Shown: positions 29,277-37,133, numbered from the stretch's first letter. The stretch: 64,000 nucleotides of DNA from Streptomyces sp. CB00455 (GCF_001905445.1 NZ_LIVQ01000001.1:1302001-1366000), one strand, 5' to 3'. Made by a program: numbers and translations. Notes: generated from the sequence alone by a model not told the origin.

Positions 29277-29310
29277 GCGGGAGCCGGGCCCCGGGGGGGC
29301 CGGCTCCCGC
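29277..29310. terminator. Bidirectional hairpin between DUF456 and rsgA
   Basis: GCGGGAGCCGG at 29277-29287 and CCGGCTCCCGC at 29300-29310 form a perfect 11-bp stem with a GC-rich 12-nt loop. It lies 10 bp after the rsgA stop and about where the DUF456 gene should end, fitting a shared terminator of convergent genes. Confidence 0.7.
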
Positions 29311-29319
29311 TGGGTCAGG

Positions 29320-30450
29320 TCAGCGGTTGCCGCGCTTGGCCGCGTAGTTGGCCCGGCCTTCCGCCGCCCTCAGGCGCCAGTCCCGCCGGATCTCCGAGCG
29401 GAGCCTCGCGTCCGTCTTCGCGACGATCCGCTGGTTCTCCCGCAGCAGCTTGCGGTAACTGTCCAGGCGGCGCTCCGCCAGCTCCCCCGACTCCACGGCG
29501 GCCAGCACCGCGCACCCGGGCTCGGCTTCGTGCGCGCAGTCGTGGAAGCGGCACTCCTGGGCGTACTCCTCGATCTCCGAGAAGACCTGGCCGACCCCGG
29601 CCTCCGCGTCGAAGAGCCCGACGCCCCGCAGGCCGGGCGTGTCGATGAGGACCCCGCCGGCCGGCAGGGCGAGCAGGTTGCGCGTCGTGGTCGTGTGGCG
29701 GCCCTTGCCGTCGACCTCGCGGGCCTCCTGGACCTCCATGACATCGGCGCCGAGGAGCGTGTTGGCCAGGGTGGACTTGCCCGCGCCGGAGATGCCCAGC
29801 AGCACGCTGGTGCCGTCCGACAGGATGGCGGTGAGCGTGTCGGTGCCCTCCCCGGTGAGGGAGGAGACGGTGAGCACCTGGACCCCCGGCGCCGTGGTCT
29901 CCACGTCCTGGACCAGGTGCGCGAGCGTCGCCGGGTCCGGGACCAGGTCCGCCTTGGTGAGGACGACAAGCGGCTGGGCCCCCGACTCCCACGCCAGGGC
30001 CAGGAAGCGCTCGATGCGCCCGAGGTCGAGTTCCACGGCGAGGGAGACGGCGATGACCGCGTGGTCGACGTTGGCGGCGAGGATCTGCCCTTCGGAGCGC
30101 TGCGAGGAGGTGGAGCGTACGAAGGCGGTCCGGCGCGGCAGGTACGCCTTCACGTAGCGCGGGCTGCCCGCCGCTTCGACGGCGGCCCAGTCGCCGGTGC
30201 AGATGACCTTCAGCGGGTCGTGCGGGGTGACGAAGGCGGTGTCGGCGCGGACGATCCCCTCCGGGGTCATGACGTCGCACTGACCGCGGTCGACGCGTAC
30301 CACCCGCCCGGGCACGAGGCCCTGCGCGGCGTACGGGGTGAACTCGGCCTGCCAGGCGTCGTCCCAGCCGTAGGGGGCGAGGGGGTGCGCGGAGGAGTCC
30401 TGGGGAAAAGAGGAGTCCTGGGGGAAAGAAGAGGAAGACGGGAAAGACAA
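29320..30450 (-). CDS. rsgA: Ribosome small-subunit-dependent GTPase A
   Basis: Circularly permuted GTPase that checks late 30S ribosome maturation. Order: an OB-fold region (GRVVRVDRGQCDVMTPEGIV), then G4 (LTKADL), G1 (GISGAGKSTLANTLLG), G3 (DTPGLRG), and a C-terminal zinc knuckle (CRFHDCAHEAEPGCAV). I choose TTG 30450 as the start because GAAGGG lies 6 nt before it and the protein then begins MSFPSSSSFPQD. A longer frame reaches 30546 without a better site. The product is 376 residues. Its N-terminus carries a short duplicated peptide (SSFPQD twice), from repeated GAGTCCTGG DNA. A short ORF with a strong ribosome site lies just upstream. Confidence 0.92.
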   Translation of the reverse strand: MSFPSSSSFPQDSSFPQDSSAHPLAPYGWDDAWQAEFTPYAAQGLVPGRVVRVDRGQCDVMTPEGIVRADTAFVTPHDPLKVICTGDWAAVEAAGSPRYVKAYLPRRTAFVRSTSSQRSEGQILAANVDHAVIAVSLAVELDLGRIERFLALAWESGAQPLVVLTKADLVPDPATLAHLVQDVETTAPGVQVLTVSSLTGEGTDTLTAILSDGTSVLLGISGAGKSTLANTLLGADVMEVQEAREVDGKGRHTTTTRNLLALPAGGVLIDTPGLRGVGLFDAEAGVGQVFSEIEEYAQECRFHDCAHEAEPGCAVLAAVESGELAERRLDSYRKLLRENQRIVAKTDARLRSEIRRDWRLRAAEGRANYAAKRGNR

Positions 30451-30520
30451 GGGGAACCCTTCACAGGGTGGCCCCGGCAGCGCACGCCCGCCCGGTGGCG
30501 GCGCGCGAAGAGGTGTGAGG

Positions 30521-30592
30521 TCAGCCGGGGACCACGGAAGTGACATTGATGGTCTTCTGAGTGCGGGCAGCGCCCTGCGCGACGACAGTCAT
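30521..30592 (-). CDS. Candidate 23-residue peptide upstream of rsgA
   Basis: ATG 30592 to TGA 30521 encodes a 23-residue peptide, beginning MTVVAQGAARTQKTI and ending NVTSVVPG. It is preceded by GGAGGTGAG, a near-ideal Shine-Dalgarno, 10 nt from the ATG. An in-frame GTG at 30604 (MSSL added) is closer to the site. The gap to the rsgA start is 70 bp in the same direction, so it could be a leader peptide or a separate small gene. I do not recognise the peptide. Too short for homology by eye; the ribosome site is the main evidence. Confidence 0.5.
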   Translation of the reverse strand: MTVVAQGAARTQKTINVTSVVPG

Positions 30593-30700
30593 CAACGAAC
30601 TCACCTCCGGGTCCGAACACGAGCGGACGGCTCCACGCCGGTCGGCGGGATACGGAAGTACGGTAACAAGTCCCGCTGGGCGGGGGCCAATTCTTTTTCC

Positions 30701-30740
30701 GGCTCTCCGGCTCTCCGGCTCTCCGGCTCTCCGGCTCTCC
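30701..30740. repeat. Octamer tandem repeat, five copies of GGCTCTCC
   Basis: Five exact 8-bp copies in the 234-bp region between the divergent short ORF and the VOC gene. Because 8 is not a multiple of 3 and the copies are perfect, the array could change length by slippage. It lies about 110 bp upstream of the short ORF start and about 90 bp upstream of the VOC start. Confidence 0.9.
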
Positions 30741-30826
30741 GGACAGCCGTACAGCCGGATCTGCGGGCGGCGAACATGTCCGTTTCCTTCAAGACGGGGC
30801 CGCCCGTGGGTGCCTAGCCTGCGGGT

Positions 30827-31231
30827 ATGACTCCTCGACTCGACATGATCGGCCTGGTCGTCTCCGACATGGCCGCCTCGCTCGCCTTCTACCGCCGCCT
30901 CGGGCTGGAGGTTCCCGCCGACGGTGACGGTCAGCCGCACGTCGAAGCCGCCCTGCCCGGCGGGCTGCGGATCGCGTGGGACACGGAGGAGACCGTCCGC
31001 TCCTTCGACCCGTCCTGGACCCGTCCCACCGGGGACGGCCGCCGGGAGCTCGCCTTCCTGTGCGACTCCCCCGCCGAGGTGGACGCCATGTACGCGGAGC
31101 TGACCGGCGCCGGCTACACCGGTCACCTCAAGCCGTGGGACGCCTTCTGGGGCCAGCGCTACGCGGTGGTCCTCGACCCGGACGGCTGCTGGGTCTCGCT
31201 CTTCGCCCCGGCGGCGCCGGCCGCCGCCTAG
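30827..31231 (+). CDS. VOC (glyoxalase/bleomycin-resistance fold) family protein
   Basis: 134 residues with the paired beta-alpha-beta-beta-beta layout of VOC proteins. It begins MTPRLDMIGLVVSDMAASLA, then FYRRLGLEVPADG, and ends with YAVVLDPDGCWVSLFAP, which carries the usual DPDGN-like turn as DPDGC. Many such proteins bind metals and act as dioxygenases, lyases or antibiotic-binding proteins; the substrate is unknown. Its stop codon TAG (31229-31231) lies inside the left CTAG direct repeat of the neighbouring element, so the reading frame was not damaged by the insertion. Confidence 0.85.
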   Translation: MTPRLDMIGLVVSDMAASLAFYRRLGLEVPADGDGQPHVEAALPGGLRIAWDTEETVRSFDPSWTRPTGDGRRELAFLCDSPAEVDAMYAELTGAGYTGHLKPWDAFWGQRYAVVLDPDGCWVSLFAPAAPAAA

Positions 31232-31915
31232 GACCTGTCCGGCCGATCATGTTCGGAGCCACACCCCGCCCCATGCCCAGAACCACGTCCTGACCCGAAG
31301 GCGAGCCACATGACTGAGCTCGACAGATCCCAGAAGTGCGCTTGACTGCCAGGATGAACATCAACTCGACGGAAGTAAGTCCGTCCATGACCGTGCAGGT
31401 CAGGCGTTTCCGTAACGACGATTCGGTGGAACAGCTCACTCTCCTGCTCCACCGCGCCTACGCAGACCACGCCGCTGCCGGGCGGGTCTTCTTCGCCTCC
31501 TACCAAACTCCGCAGGACACACAGCACCGCCTGAGCAAAGGCGAGTGCTGGGTCGCGATGGACGGAAACGTACTGGTAGGCACGGTCACCGTGTCGGCTC
31601 CACACATCACTCCGGCCGGATACCCAGCGCCAGCGGGAGGGGGCTCGTTCTGGCAACTGGCTGTCGAGCCATCGCAAAGAGGCACCGGCCTCGGACAACG
31701 ACTGCTGGCTCTGGCAGAGTCACGCATTACCGCCCTCGGATCGACGCAGGTCGTCATCGATACCTCCTCGCAGGCAACAGACCTCGTCGACTGGTACCGC
31801 CGGCGAGGCTACGCGCCGATCGGCACTTGGAGGTGGGACGTCACCAATTACGACAGCATCGTCCTCATGAAGAACCTGCCGCCGACAACTTCGTGATCGC
31901 CCGGACAGGTCCTAG
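31228..31915. mobile_element. 680-bp non-autonomous insertion with terminal inverted repeats and CTAG duplication, carrying a GNAT gene
   Basis: Left end GACCTGTCCGGCCGATCATG begins at 31232. The right end, read inward from 31911 on the other strand, is GACCTGTCCGGGCGATCACG. These match at 18 of 20 positions, starting with 11 identical bases. Each is flanked directly outside by CTAG: 31228-31231 on the left and 31912-31915 on the right, a perfect 4-bp direct repeat. Ends of this kind resemble those I recall from Streptomyces IS5-family elements; no transposase is present. The inside holds one GNAT gene whose stop codon lies in the right inverted repeat, plus about 135 bp of leader. The cargo looks less GC-rich in its codon choice than the neighbours. 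Confidence 0.8.
31387..31896 (+). CDS. GNAT acetyltransferase carried inside the inverted-repeat element
   Basis: 169 residues from ATG 31387, preceded by GGAAG; an upstream in-frame ATG at 31354 would add 11 residues. Acetyl-CoA loop: WQLAVEPSQRGTGLGQRLL, with the Q/RxxGxG/A signature, then a C-terminal GNAT strand pair (VVIDTSSQATDLVDWYRRRG, WDVTNYDSIVLMKN). The substrate is unknown. Its TGA at 31894-31896 lies in the right terminal inverted repeat, so the gene and element ends are fused. Codons such as CAA, ACT, AAA and GCA occur more often than in adjacent genes, which suggests foreign origin. A TTGACT box at 31344 could be part of its promoter. Confidence 0.85.
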   Translation: MTVQVRRFRNDDSVEQLTLLLHRAYADHAAAGRVFFASYQTPQDTQHRLSKGECWVAMDGNVLVGTVTVSAPHITPAGYPAPAGGGSFWQLAVEPSQRGTGLGQRLLALAESRITALGSTQVVIDTSSQATDLVDWYRRRGYAPIGTWRWDVTNYDSIVLMKNLPPTTS

Positions 31916-32661
31916 GCGCTCGGCGCGGTCCCGGCCGTGTGAGTGCCCGGTGCGGTACCGGCCGTGTGAGTGCTCGGCGCGGCCCCGGCCGCGTAGGTGC
32001 TCAGCGTGGTGCCGGCCAGTGCGCGGACCTCGCGGGCCAGGTGGGGCTGGTCGGCGTAGCCGGTGAGGAGGGCGACCTCGGCGTACGGCGTGCCCGAGCG
32101 GGTCAGGGCCAGCGCACGGCGCAGCCGCAGCACCCGGCCGAGCGTGCGGGGGCCGTAGCCGAAGGCGTCGAGGCAGCGGCGGTGCAACTGGCGCTCGCCG
32201 AGGCCGACCGCGGCGGCGATCCGGGCCACCGCCTCGCCGGCCCGCAGCCGGGCCGTGACCTCGGCGGCGAGGGGGTCGGGCGGCCCGGTCTCGGCGGCGC
32301 GGCGGGCGGCCAGCGCCTCCAGTGCGGCCCGCGGGTCCCGGTGGCCCGCCACCAGTGCGGACAGCCGGCGCACCTCAGCGGCCGGCCACAGCTCCGCCAG
32401 TTCCACGCGCCGGTCCCGCAGGACGTGCGCCGGTACGCCGAGCAGCGCGGGCGCGGTGCCGGGCGCGAGCCGGATCCCGGCGAAGGATCCGCCCGGGACC
32501 TCCCCGGCGGGGTGCGGCCCGGTGTCGGGCCCGGCCACCAGCAGTCGCCCCCCGGCCCACAGCAGGTCCATGCAGCCGTCGGGCAGCACCGTCCCGCCGC
32601 CGCCCCCGGCCCGCCACAGCACGGCTCCGGGCAGGGCTCGCGACGGTGTTTCCTCGTACAT
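31912..32661 (-). CDS. AraC-family transcriptional regulator
   Basis: 249 residues. The N-terminal domain has the LPDGCMDLLWAGGRLLVAGP motif of AraC proteins with a DUF6597-like sensor. The C-terminal AraC DNA-binding domain contains LGERQLHRRCLDAFGYGPRT and VALLTGYADQPHLAREVRAL. The last residues repeat a short unit (PSTHTAGTAPGTHTAGTAPS) from tandem CGGCCGTGTGAGTGC-type DNA. GGGAGG lies immediately before the ATG, which is unusually close. The stop codon is read from the CTAG duplicate at the right end of the GNAT element. Convergent with the VOC gene in the ancestral order. Confidence 0.85.
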   Translation of the reverse strand: MYEETPSRALPGAVLWRAGGGGGTVLPDGCMDLLWAGGRLLVAGPDTGPHPAGEVPGGSFAGIRLAPGTAPALLGVPAHVLRDRRVELAELWPAAEVRRLSALVAGHRDPRAALEALAARRAAETGPPDPLAAEVTARLRAGEAVARIAAAVGLGERQLHRRCLDAFGYGPRTLGRVLRLRRALALTRSGTPYAEVALLTGYADQPHLAREVRALAGTTLSTYAAGAAPSTHTAGTAPGTHTAGTAPSA

Positions 32662-32708
32662 CCTCCCAGGCTAGGGGGTGTGTCGCCGGTCAGGGCGGGC
32701 CCGGCTGC

Positions 32709-33824
32709 TCAGTGCTTGCGCAGCCGCGAGGTGTAGTCCTCCGGCGGCAGGAACTTCGACCACCGCTCCGGGAACTCCGACGGCATGCCGGCGTCCTCGT
32801 CGTCCTCCGACTCGCCCTCGGCCATCGCCCGCCAGGCGGCGGCCCGCGCGATCAGCCGCGCGGCCTCCGCCTCCCGGGCCCGCTCGTTCGCCTCGCGCGC
32901 CGCCGCCGTGGCCACCGACGGCCAGACCCGGTCGATCGCCGCGTTGACGGCCGCGCCGACGAGCACCGCGAAGGCGGAGATGCCGATCCACAGCAGCACC
33001 GCCACCGGCGCGGCCAGCGAGCCGTAGATCGTCGGCCCTTCCACGGTGTTGGTCAGGTAGATCCGCAGCAGGAAGGAGCCCACCACCCACATCGCCAGGG
33101 CCACCAGCGCCCCCGGCACGTCCTCGATCCACGGCGAGCGCACCGGGACCGACACGTGGTAGAGCGTGGTCAGGAAGGCGATCGACAGCACGGTCACGGT
33201 AGGCCAGTACAGGACCGCGATCACCTCGGTGCCCCAGGGCACCAGCCGGACCACCGCGTCCGGTCCGACCACCATCAGCGGCAGCACGATGGCGCCGATC
33301 AGCAGGGCGATCACGTACAGCAGGAAGGCCAGCAGCCGGGTCTTGACGATGCCGCGCTGTCCGTCGAGCCCGTACATCACGGTGATGGTGTCGATGAAGA
33401 CGTTGACGGCGCGGGATCCCGACCACAGGGCGAAGGCGAAGCCGAGCGAGATCAGGTCCGGGCGGCCCCGGCCGGTGACGTCGTCCAGCAGCGGTTTTGC
33501 GATCTCGTTGACGCCCCGGTCGGACAGGACCGTGCCGACGGCGCCCAGGATGTTCTCCTCGATGCTGGCGACCGTCTGGGTGTCGGTCCAGCCGTCCACG
33601 TAGCCGAGGAGGCCCAGCAGGCCGAGGAAGAGCGGGGGCAGCGAGAGCAGCGTGAAGAAGGCCGCCTCCGCCGCGAGCCCGAGGATCCGGTACTCGATGC
33701 AGGAGTTGACGGTGTCCTTCAGGAGCAGCCAGGCCATCTTGCGCTTCGAGACGTTGCGGTAGAGGGCGCGGGCCCGGTGGAGCCGTCCTGGGATCCGCTC
33801 GGGTGTTTCTTTTGCTGGCTGCAC
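32709..33824 (-). CDS. YihY/BrkB-family membrane protein
   Basis: 371 residues with about six membrane helices, including AAFFTLLSLPPLFLGLLGLL, LLAFLLYVIALLIGAIVLPL and LVALAMWVVGSFLLRIYLTN. The conserved YGSLAAPVAVLLWIGISAFA block follows near the end of the membrane region. The C-terminus is a charged cytoplasmic tail (RAMAEGESEDDEDAG). The family was once called ribonuclease BN by mistake; its actual function is unknown, with an envelope role most likely. Start GTG 33824 has AAGGA close to it. It is divergent from the AidB-like gene with only 17 bp between starts, so promoters must overlap the coding starts or the transcripts are leaderless. Confidence 0.87.
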   Translation of the reverse strand: MQPAKETPERIPGRLHRARALYRNVSKRKMAWLLLKDTVNSCIEYRILGLAAEAAFFTLLSLPPLFLGLLGLLGYVDGWTDTQTVASIEENILGAVGTVLSDRGVNEIAKPLLDDVTGRGRPDLISLGFAFALWSGSRAVNVFIDTITVMYGLDGQRGIVKTRLLAFLLYVIALLIGAIVLPLMVVGPDAVVRLVPWGTEVIAVLYWPTVTVLSIAFLTTLYHVSVPVRSPWIEDVPGALVALAMWVVGSFLLRIYLTNTVEGPTIYGSLAAPVAVLLWIGISAFAVLVGAAVNAAIDRVWPSVATAAAREANERAREAEAARLIARAAAWRAMAEGESEDDEDAGMPSEFPERWSKFLPPEDYTSRLRKH

Positions 33825-33841
33825 GTCCTTACGGTATCCGC

Positions 33842-35488
33842 ATGGCAGCCACCACCCACACAGTCAGCAACCAGCCCCCGCCCCTCGTGGGCTACGACGT
33901 CTACGGGGGCGACCGGGCCCTCAGCGAGGGGGTGGCGCGGCACCTCGCCTCCGCGGACCCGGAACTGCTCGGCGAGGTGGGCCGGGAGCTCACCCTCCTC
34001 GGTACGGCCGCGGGCTCCGCGCAGGCCCAGGGATGGGGGGTCCAGGCGAACGAGTACCCGCCGAGACTGCGGACGCACGACCGGTACGGCAACCGCGTCG
34101 ACGAGGTCGAGTTCCACCCGGCCTGGCACCGGCTGCTCGGGCACGCCGTGACGTCGGGCCTCACCGACGCGTGGGGCCGCCCGGCCGGCCATCTGCGGCG
34201 CGCGGCCGGGTTCTTCGTGTGGTCCCAGGCCGAGGCCGGGCACGGCTGCCCCGTCTCCATGACCCACGCCGCGGTGCCGGCCCTGCGGACCGATCCGGAG
34301 CTGGCCGCCGAGTGGGAGCCGCGGCTGACCTCGCACGTGTACGAGGAGGGGCTGCGGCCGGCCGGGCAGAAGGCCGGGGTGCTGTTCGGCATGGGGATGA
34401 CGGAGAAGCAGGGCGGCAGCGACGTACGGGCGAACACCACCGCCGCGGTGCCGCTGGACGCGTCCGGCGAGTACCTGCTGACGGGACACAAGTGGTTCTG
34501 CTCGGCGCCGATGTGCGACGGGTTCCTGGTGCTGGCGCAGGCCCCGGGCGGCCTGACCTGCTTCCTGGTGCCGCGGGTGCTGCCGGACGGCACGCGCAAC
34601 GCCTTCGCCATCCAGCGGCTGAAGGACAAGCTGGGCAACCGGTCGAACGCGTCGAGCGAGGTGGAGTTCGACGGGACGTGGGCCCGGCGGGTCGGCGAGG
34701 AGGGCCGGGGGGTGCGGACCATCATCGAGATGGTCGCGGCGACCCGGCTGGACTGCGTGATCGGCTCGGCGTCGCTGATGCGGCAGGCGCTGACGCAGGC
34801 CGTACACCACGCGGAGCACCGCTCCGCCTTCGGAGCGGTGCTCCTTGATCAGCCGCTGATGCGCAACGTCCTCGCGGACCTGGCCCTGGAGTCGGAGGCG
34901 GCCACCACCCTCACCCTGCGCCTCGCGGCCGCCTACGACGCGGGCACGGACCAGGAGAGGGCCTTCCTGCGGCTCGCCGTGCCGGTCGCCAAGTACTGGG
35001 TGACCAAGCGCTGCACGCCGATGGTGGCGGAGGCGCTGGAATGCCTGGGCGGCAACGGGTACGTCGAGGATTCCGGCATGCCGAGGCTGCTGCGCGAATC
35101 CCCGCTGAACTCCATCTGGGAGGGCTCGGGCAACGTCCAGGCCCTGGACGTGCTCCGCGCCCTCCAGCGGGAGCCGCAGGCACTGAACGCCTTCCTCCAG
35201 GAGGTGGGCCTGGCACGGGGCGCCGACCACCGGCTGGACGCGGCCGTCAAGGACCTGCTGACGGACCTCGCCGACCTGGAGGGGATCGAGGCACGGGCCC
35301 GCCGGGTGGTCGAGCGGATGGCCCTGGTGCTCCAGGGTTCGCTGCTGGTGCGGTGGGCGCCGCCGCAGGTGGCGGACGCGTTCTGCGCCTCACGGCTGGG
35401 CGGCGACTGGGGGGCGGCCTTCGGCACGCTGCCGCACAGCCTGGACCTGCGGGCGGTCGTCGAACGGGCGCGGATCGCGGGTCGGTGA
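33842..35488 (+). CDS. Acyl-CoA dehydrogenase, AidB-like
   Basis: 548 residues from ATG 33842. The length and layout match AidB-type dehydrogenases: a long N-terminal part (NQPPPLVGYDVYGGDRALSE), FAD-domain segments (GMGMTEKQGGSDVRANTT, YLLTGHKWFCSAPMCDGFLV) and the dehydrogenase C-terminal domain with ALECLGGNGYVEDSGMPRLL and SIWEGSGNVQALDVLRAL, which carries the usual catalytic-glutamate region. E. coli AidB binds DNA and is induced by alkylation; many actinobacterial relatives are ordinary or uncharacterised dehydrogenases, so a repair role is only possible. A 12-bp hairpin follows. No Shine-Dalgarno is obvious, so translation may be leaderless. Confidence 0.88.
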   Translation: MAATTHTVSNQPPPLVGYDVYGGDRALSEGVARHLASADPELLGEVGRELTLLGTAAGSAQAQGWGVQANEYPPRLRTHDRYGNRVDEVEFHPAWHRLLGHAVTSGLTDAWGRPAGHLRRAAGFFVWSQAEAGHGCPVSMTHAAVPALRTDPELAAEWEPRLTSHVYEEGLRPAGQKAGVLFGMGMTEKQGGSDVRANTTAAVPLDASGEYLLTGHKWFCSAPMCDGFLVLAQAPGGLTCFLVPRVLPDGTRNAFAIQRLKDKLGNRSNASSEVEFDGTWARRVGEEGRGVRTIIEMVAATRLDCVIGSASLMRQALTQAVHHAEHRSAFGAVLLDQPLMRNVLADLALESEAATTLTLRLAAAYDAGTDQERAFLRLAVPVAKYWVTKRCTPMVAEALECLGGNGYVEDSGMPRLLRESPLNSIWEGSGNVQALDVLRALQREPQALNAFLQEVGLARGADHRLDAAVKDLLTDLADLEGIEARARRVVERMALVLQGSLLVRWAPPQVADAFCASRLGGDWGAAFGTLPHSLDLRAVVERARIAGR

Positions 35489-35560
35489 GGGGTGCCTGAC
35501 GGCACCCCGCGGTCCCCAAACCGCTCCGATCCGCGCTCCGGGCCCGCCGGCCGGGCAACA

Positions 35561-35592
35561 GGGGTGGCGCCGCGCCGACTCGGCGCCACCCC
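35561..35592 (+). terminator. Perfect 12-bp hairpin after the AidB-like gene
   Basis: GGGGTGGCGCCG at 35561-35572 and CGGCGCCACCCC at 35581-35592, loop of 8 nt, 72 bp after the stop. The 302-bp space between this gene and the GAF regulator holds this hairpin and, past it, a less GC-rich run at 35640-35700 (GACAGTTTCGG, GGGTTGCGTACCGTTGCAAC) that probably contains the regulator promoter. Confidence 0.75.
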
Positions 35593-35790
35593 GGCCCGAA
35601 GAAGCCCCGAGGAGGAGCTGTCACGCCGCCGGGCGGCGTCCGGACAGTTTCGGTCGTCCGGCCGGAACTTGGCGAGGGTTGCGTACCGTTGCAACCTTTG
35701 ACCGCGGCGCCGCCGCCGGGAGCGCCGCGGGAAGCGTCCGCGCACCGCCGTGCGGCGCGCCGCACGTCCTGTTCGCAACGGGAGGTTCCG

Positions 35791-37128
35791 GTGGCCGACA
35801 CCGCACGCAGCACGGTCGACGTGGCCCGTATCTCGGCCATGGACCCGCGGGAGGCCGCGCGCCTGCTCAAGGGGGTGCGGGCCGCCGCGCTGGCCGGGGA
35901 CCTGCCGCCCGCCGCGCCCCGTCCGGAGATCGCCGCGTCCTGGCGGCGGATGCTCGACGGCGGGGTGCACCCGGACCGGGACGCGCGGTCGCGGATGCTG
36001 TCCGCCGCCGAGACCGAGGAGCGGCGGCGCGTCTCACCGCTGCGGGAGGTCCTGCCGGCGCTGCGCGAGGGCCTCCTGCCGGCGCTGGACCACGCCCTGC
36101 ACATCATGGTCGTCGCCGATGCGGAGGGGCGGCTGCTGTGGCGGGAGGGGCACGCCTCGATCCTGCGCAAGGCGGACCGGCTCGGCTTCGCGGTCGGTGC
36201 CCACTGGGACGAGGCCGTGGTCGGCACGAACGGGGTGGGCACCGCGCTGGTGGCCCGGCGGCCGGTCCAGGTGTTCTCCGCGGAGCACTTCGTCTCCAGC
36301 CACCACGACTGGACCTGCGCGGGTGCGCCCGTACGGGATCCGCGCGACGGGCGGTTGCTGGGCGTGGTCGACGTGAGCGGTCCGCTGGCCACCATGCACC
36401 CGGCGACGCTGGCCTGGGTGACGTCGGTGGCCCGGCTCGCGGAACGGGAGCTGCGGCTGCGGCACCTGGAGTCGCTGGAGCGGCTGCGGGCGGTGGCCGC
36501 CCCGCTGCTGGCGAGGCTGCCGGGGCGGGCGCTGGCGGTGGACCCGCACGGCTGGACTGCGGCCGTGACGGGCCTGGCCCCGGTGGAGCGGGTTCCGCTG
36601 CCCAAGTCCTTCGGGCCGGGCCGCGTGTGGGTGCCGCAGCTGGGCGACTGCGCGGTGGAGCCGCTGCCCGGCGGCTGGCTGCTGCGGATCGCGCGGGAAC
36701 CGGCGGCCGCGGGGGCGACCCGGCTCGTACTCGACGTCAGCCGGCCCGGATCGTGGTCGGCGACGGTGTACGGGGCCGCCGGGAGCTGGTCGCAGGACCT
36801 GAGCCCGCGCCACGCGGAGCTGCTGTTCCTGCTGGCGCAGAGCCCCGGGGGCCGGTCGGCGGCGGAGCTGTCCGCGGAGCTGTTCGGCGACCCGGGGCGG
36901 ACGGTGACGGTCCGGGCGGAGATGTCCCGGGTGCGCCGGCACCTGGCGGGCGTGCTGGACAGCCGGCCCTACCGCTTTTCGCGGGACGTCGAGGTGGAGC
37001 TGGTCCGCCCCCGGGACCCCGCGGCGCTGCTTCCCCACTCCACTGCCCCCTCGGTGGTCCGGGCGCGGCTGGGGCGCAGCGGGCCCCGGGGCGGCCCGGG
37101 GCGGCGGGCGGCGGGTGTGGTTCCCTGA
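35791..37128 (+). CDS. GAF-domain transcriptional regulator (AcoR-like N-terminus, no AAA+ domain)
   Basis: 445 residues from GTG 35791, with GGGAGG 5 nt upstream. The N-terminal region (RPEIAASWRRMLDGGVHPDR) and GAF domain (HIMVVADAEGRLLWREGH, ADRLGFAVGAHWDEAVVGTN, VSSHHDWTCAGAPVRDP) match the sensory half of AcoR-type sigma-54 activators. The AAA+ activator domain is absent; instead the C-terminus has a winged-helix-like segment (AELLFLLAQSPGGRSAAELS, then VTVRAEMSRVRRHLAGVLD). This form is common in actinobacteria, where it often controls acetoin, aldehyde or acyl-CoA metabolism. The upstream dehydrogenase is a possible target. It ends 5 bp before the GNAT gene. Confidence 0.82.
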   Translation: MADTARSTVDVARISAMDPREAARLLKGVRAAALAGDLPPAAPRPEIAASWRRMLDGGVHPDRDARSRMLSAAETEERRRVSPLREVLPALREGLLPALDHALHIMVVADAEGRLLWREGHASILRKADRLGFAVGAHWDEAVVGTNGVGTALVARRPVQVFSAEHFVSSHHDWTCAGAPVRDPRDGRLLGVVDVSGPLATMHPATLAWVTSVARLAERELRLRHLESLERLRAVAAPLLARLPGRALAVDPHGWTAAVTGLAPVERVPLPKSFGPGRVWVPQLGDCAVEPLPGGWLLRIAREPAAAGATRLVLDVSRPGSWSATVYGAAGSWSQDLSPRHAELLFLLAQSPGGRSAAELSAELFGDPGRTVTVRAEMSRVRRHLAGVLDSRPYRFSRDVEVELVRPRDPAALLPHSTAPSVVRARLGRSGPRGGPGRRAAGVVP

Positions 37129-37133
37129 GCTGC

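Noticed and set aside
28738..30543. A single 601-residue protein from the DUF456 start
   Set aside because: Everything after about residue 180 is the antisense of rsgA and has no protein-like character. I describe the gene as nonstop and not as a fusion.
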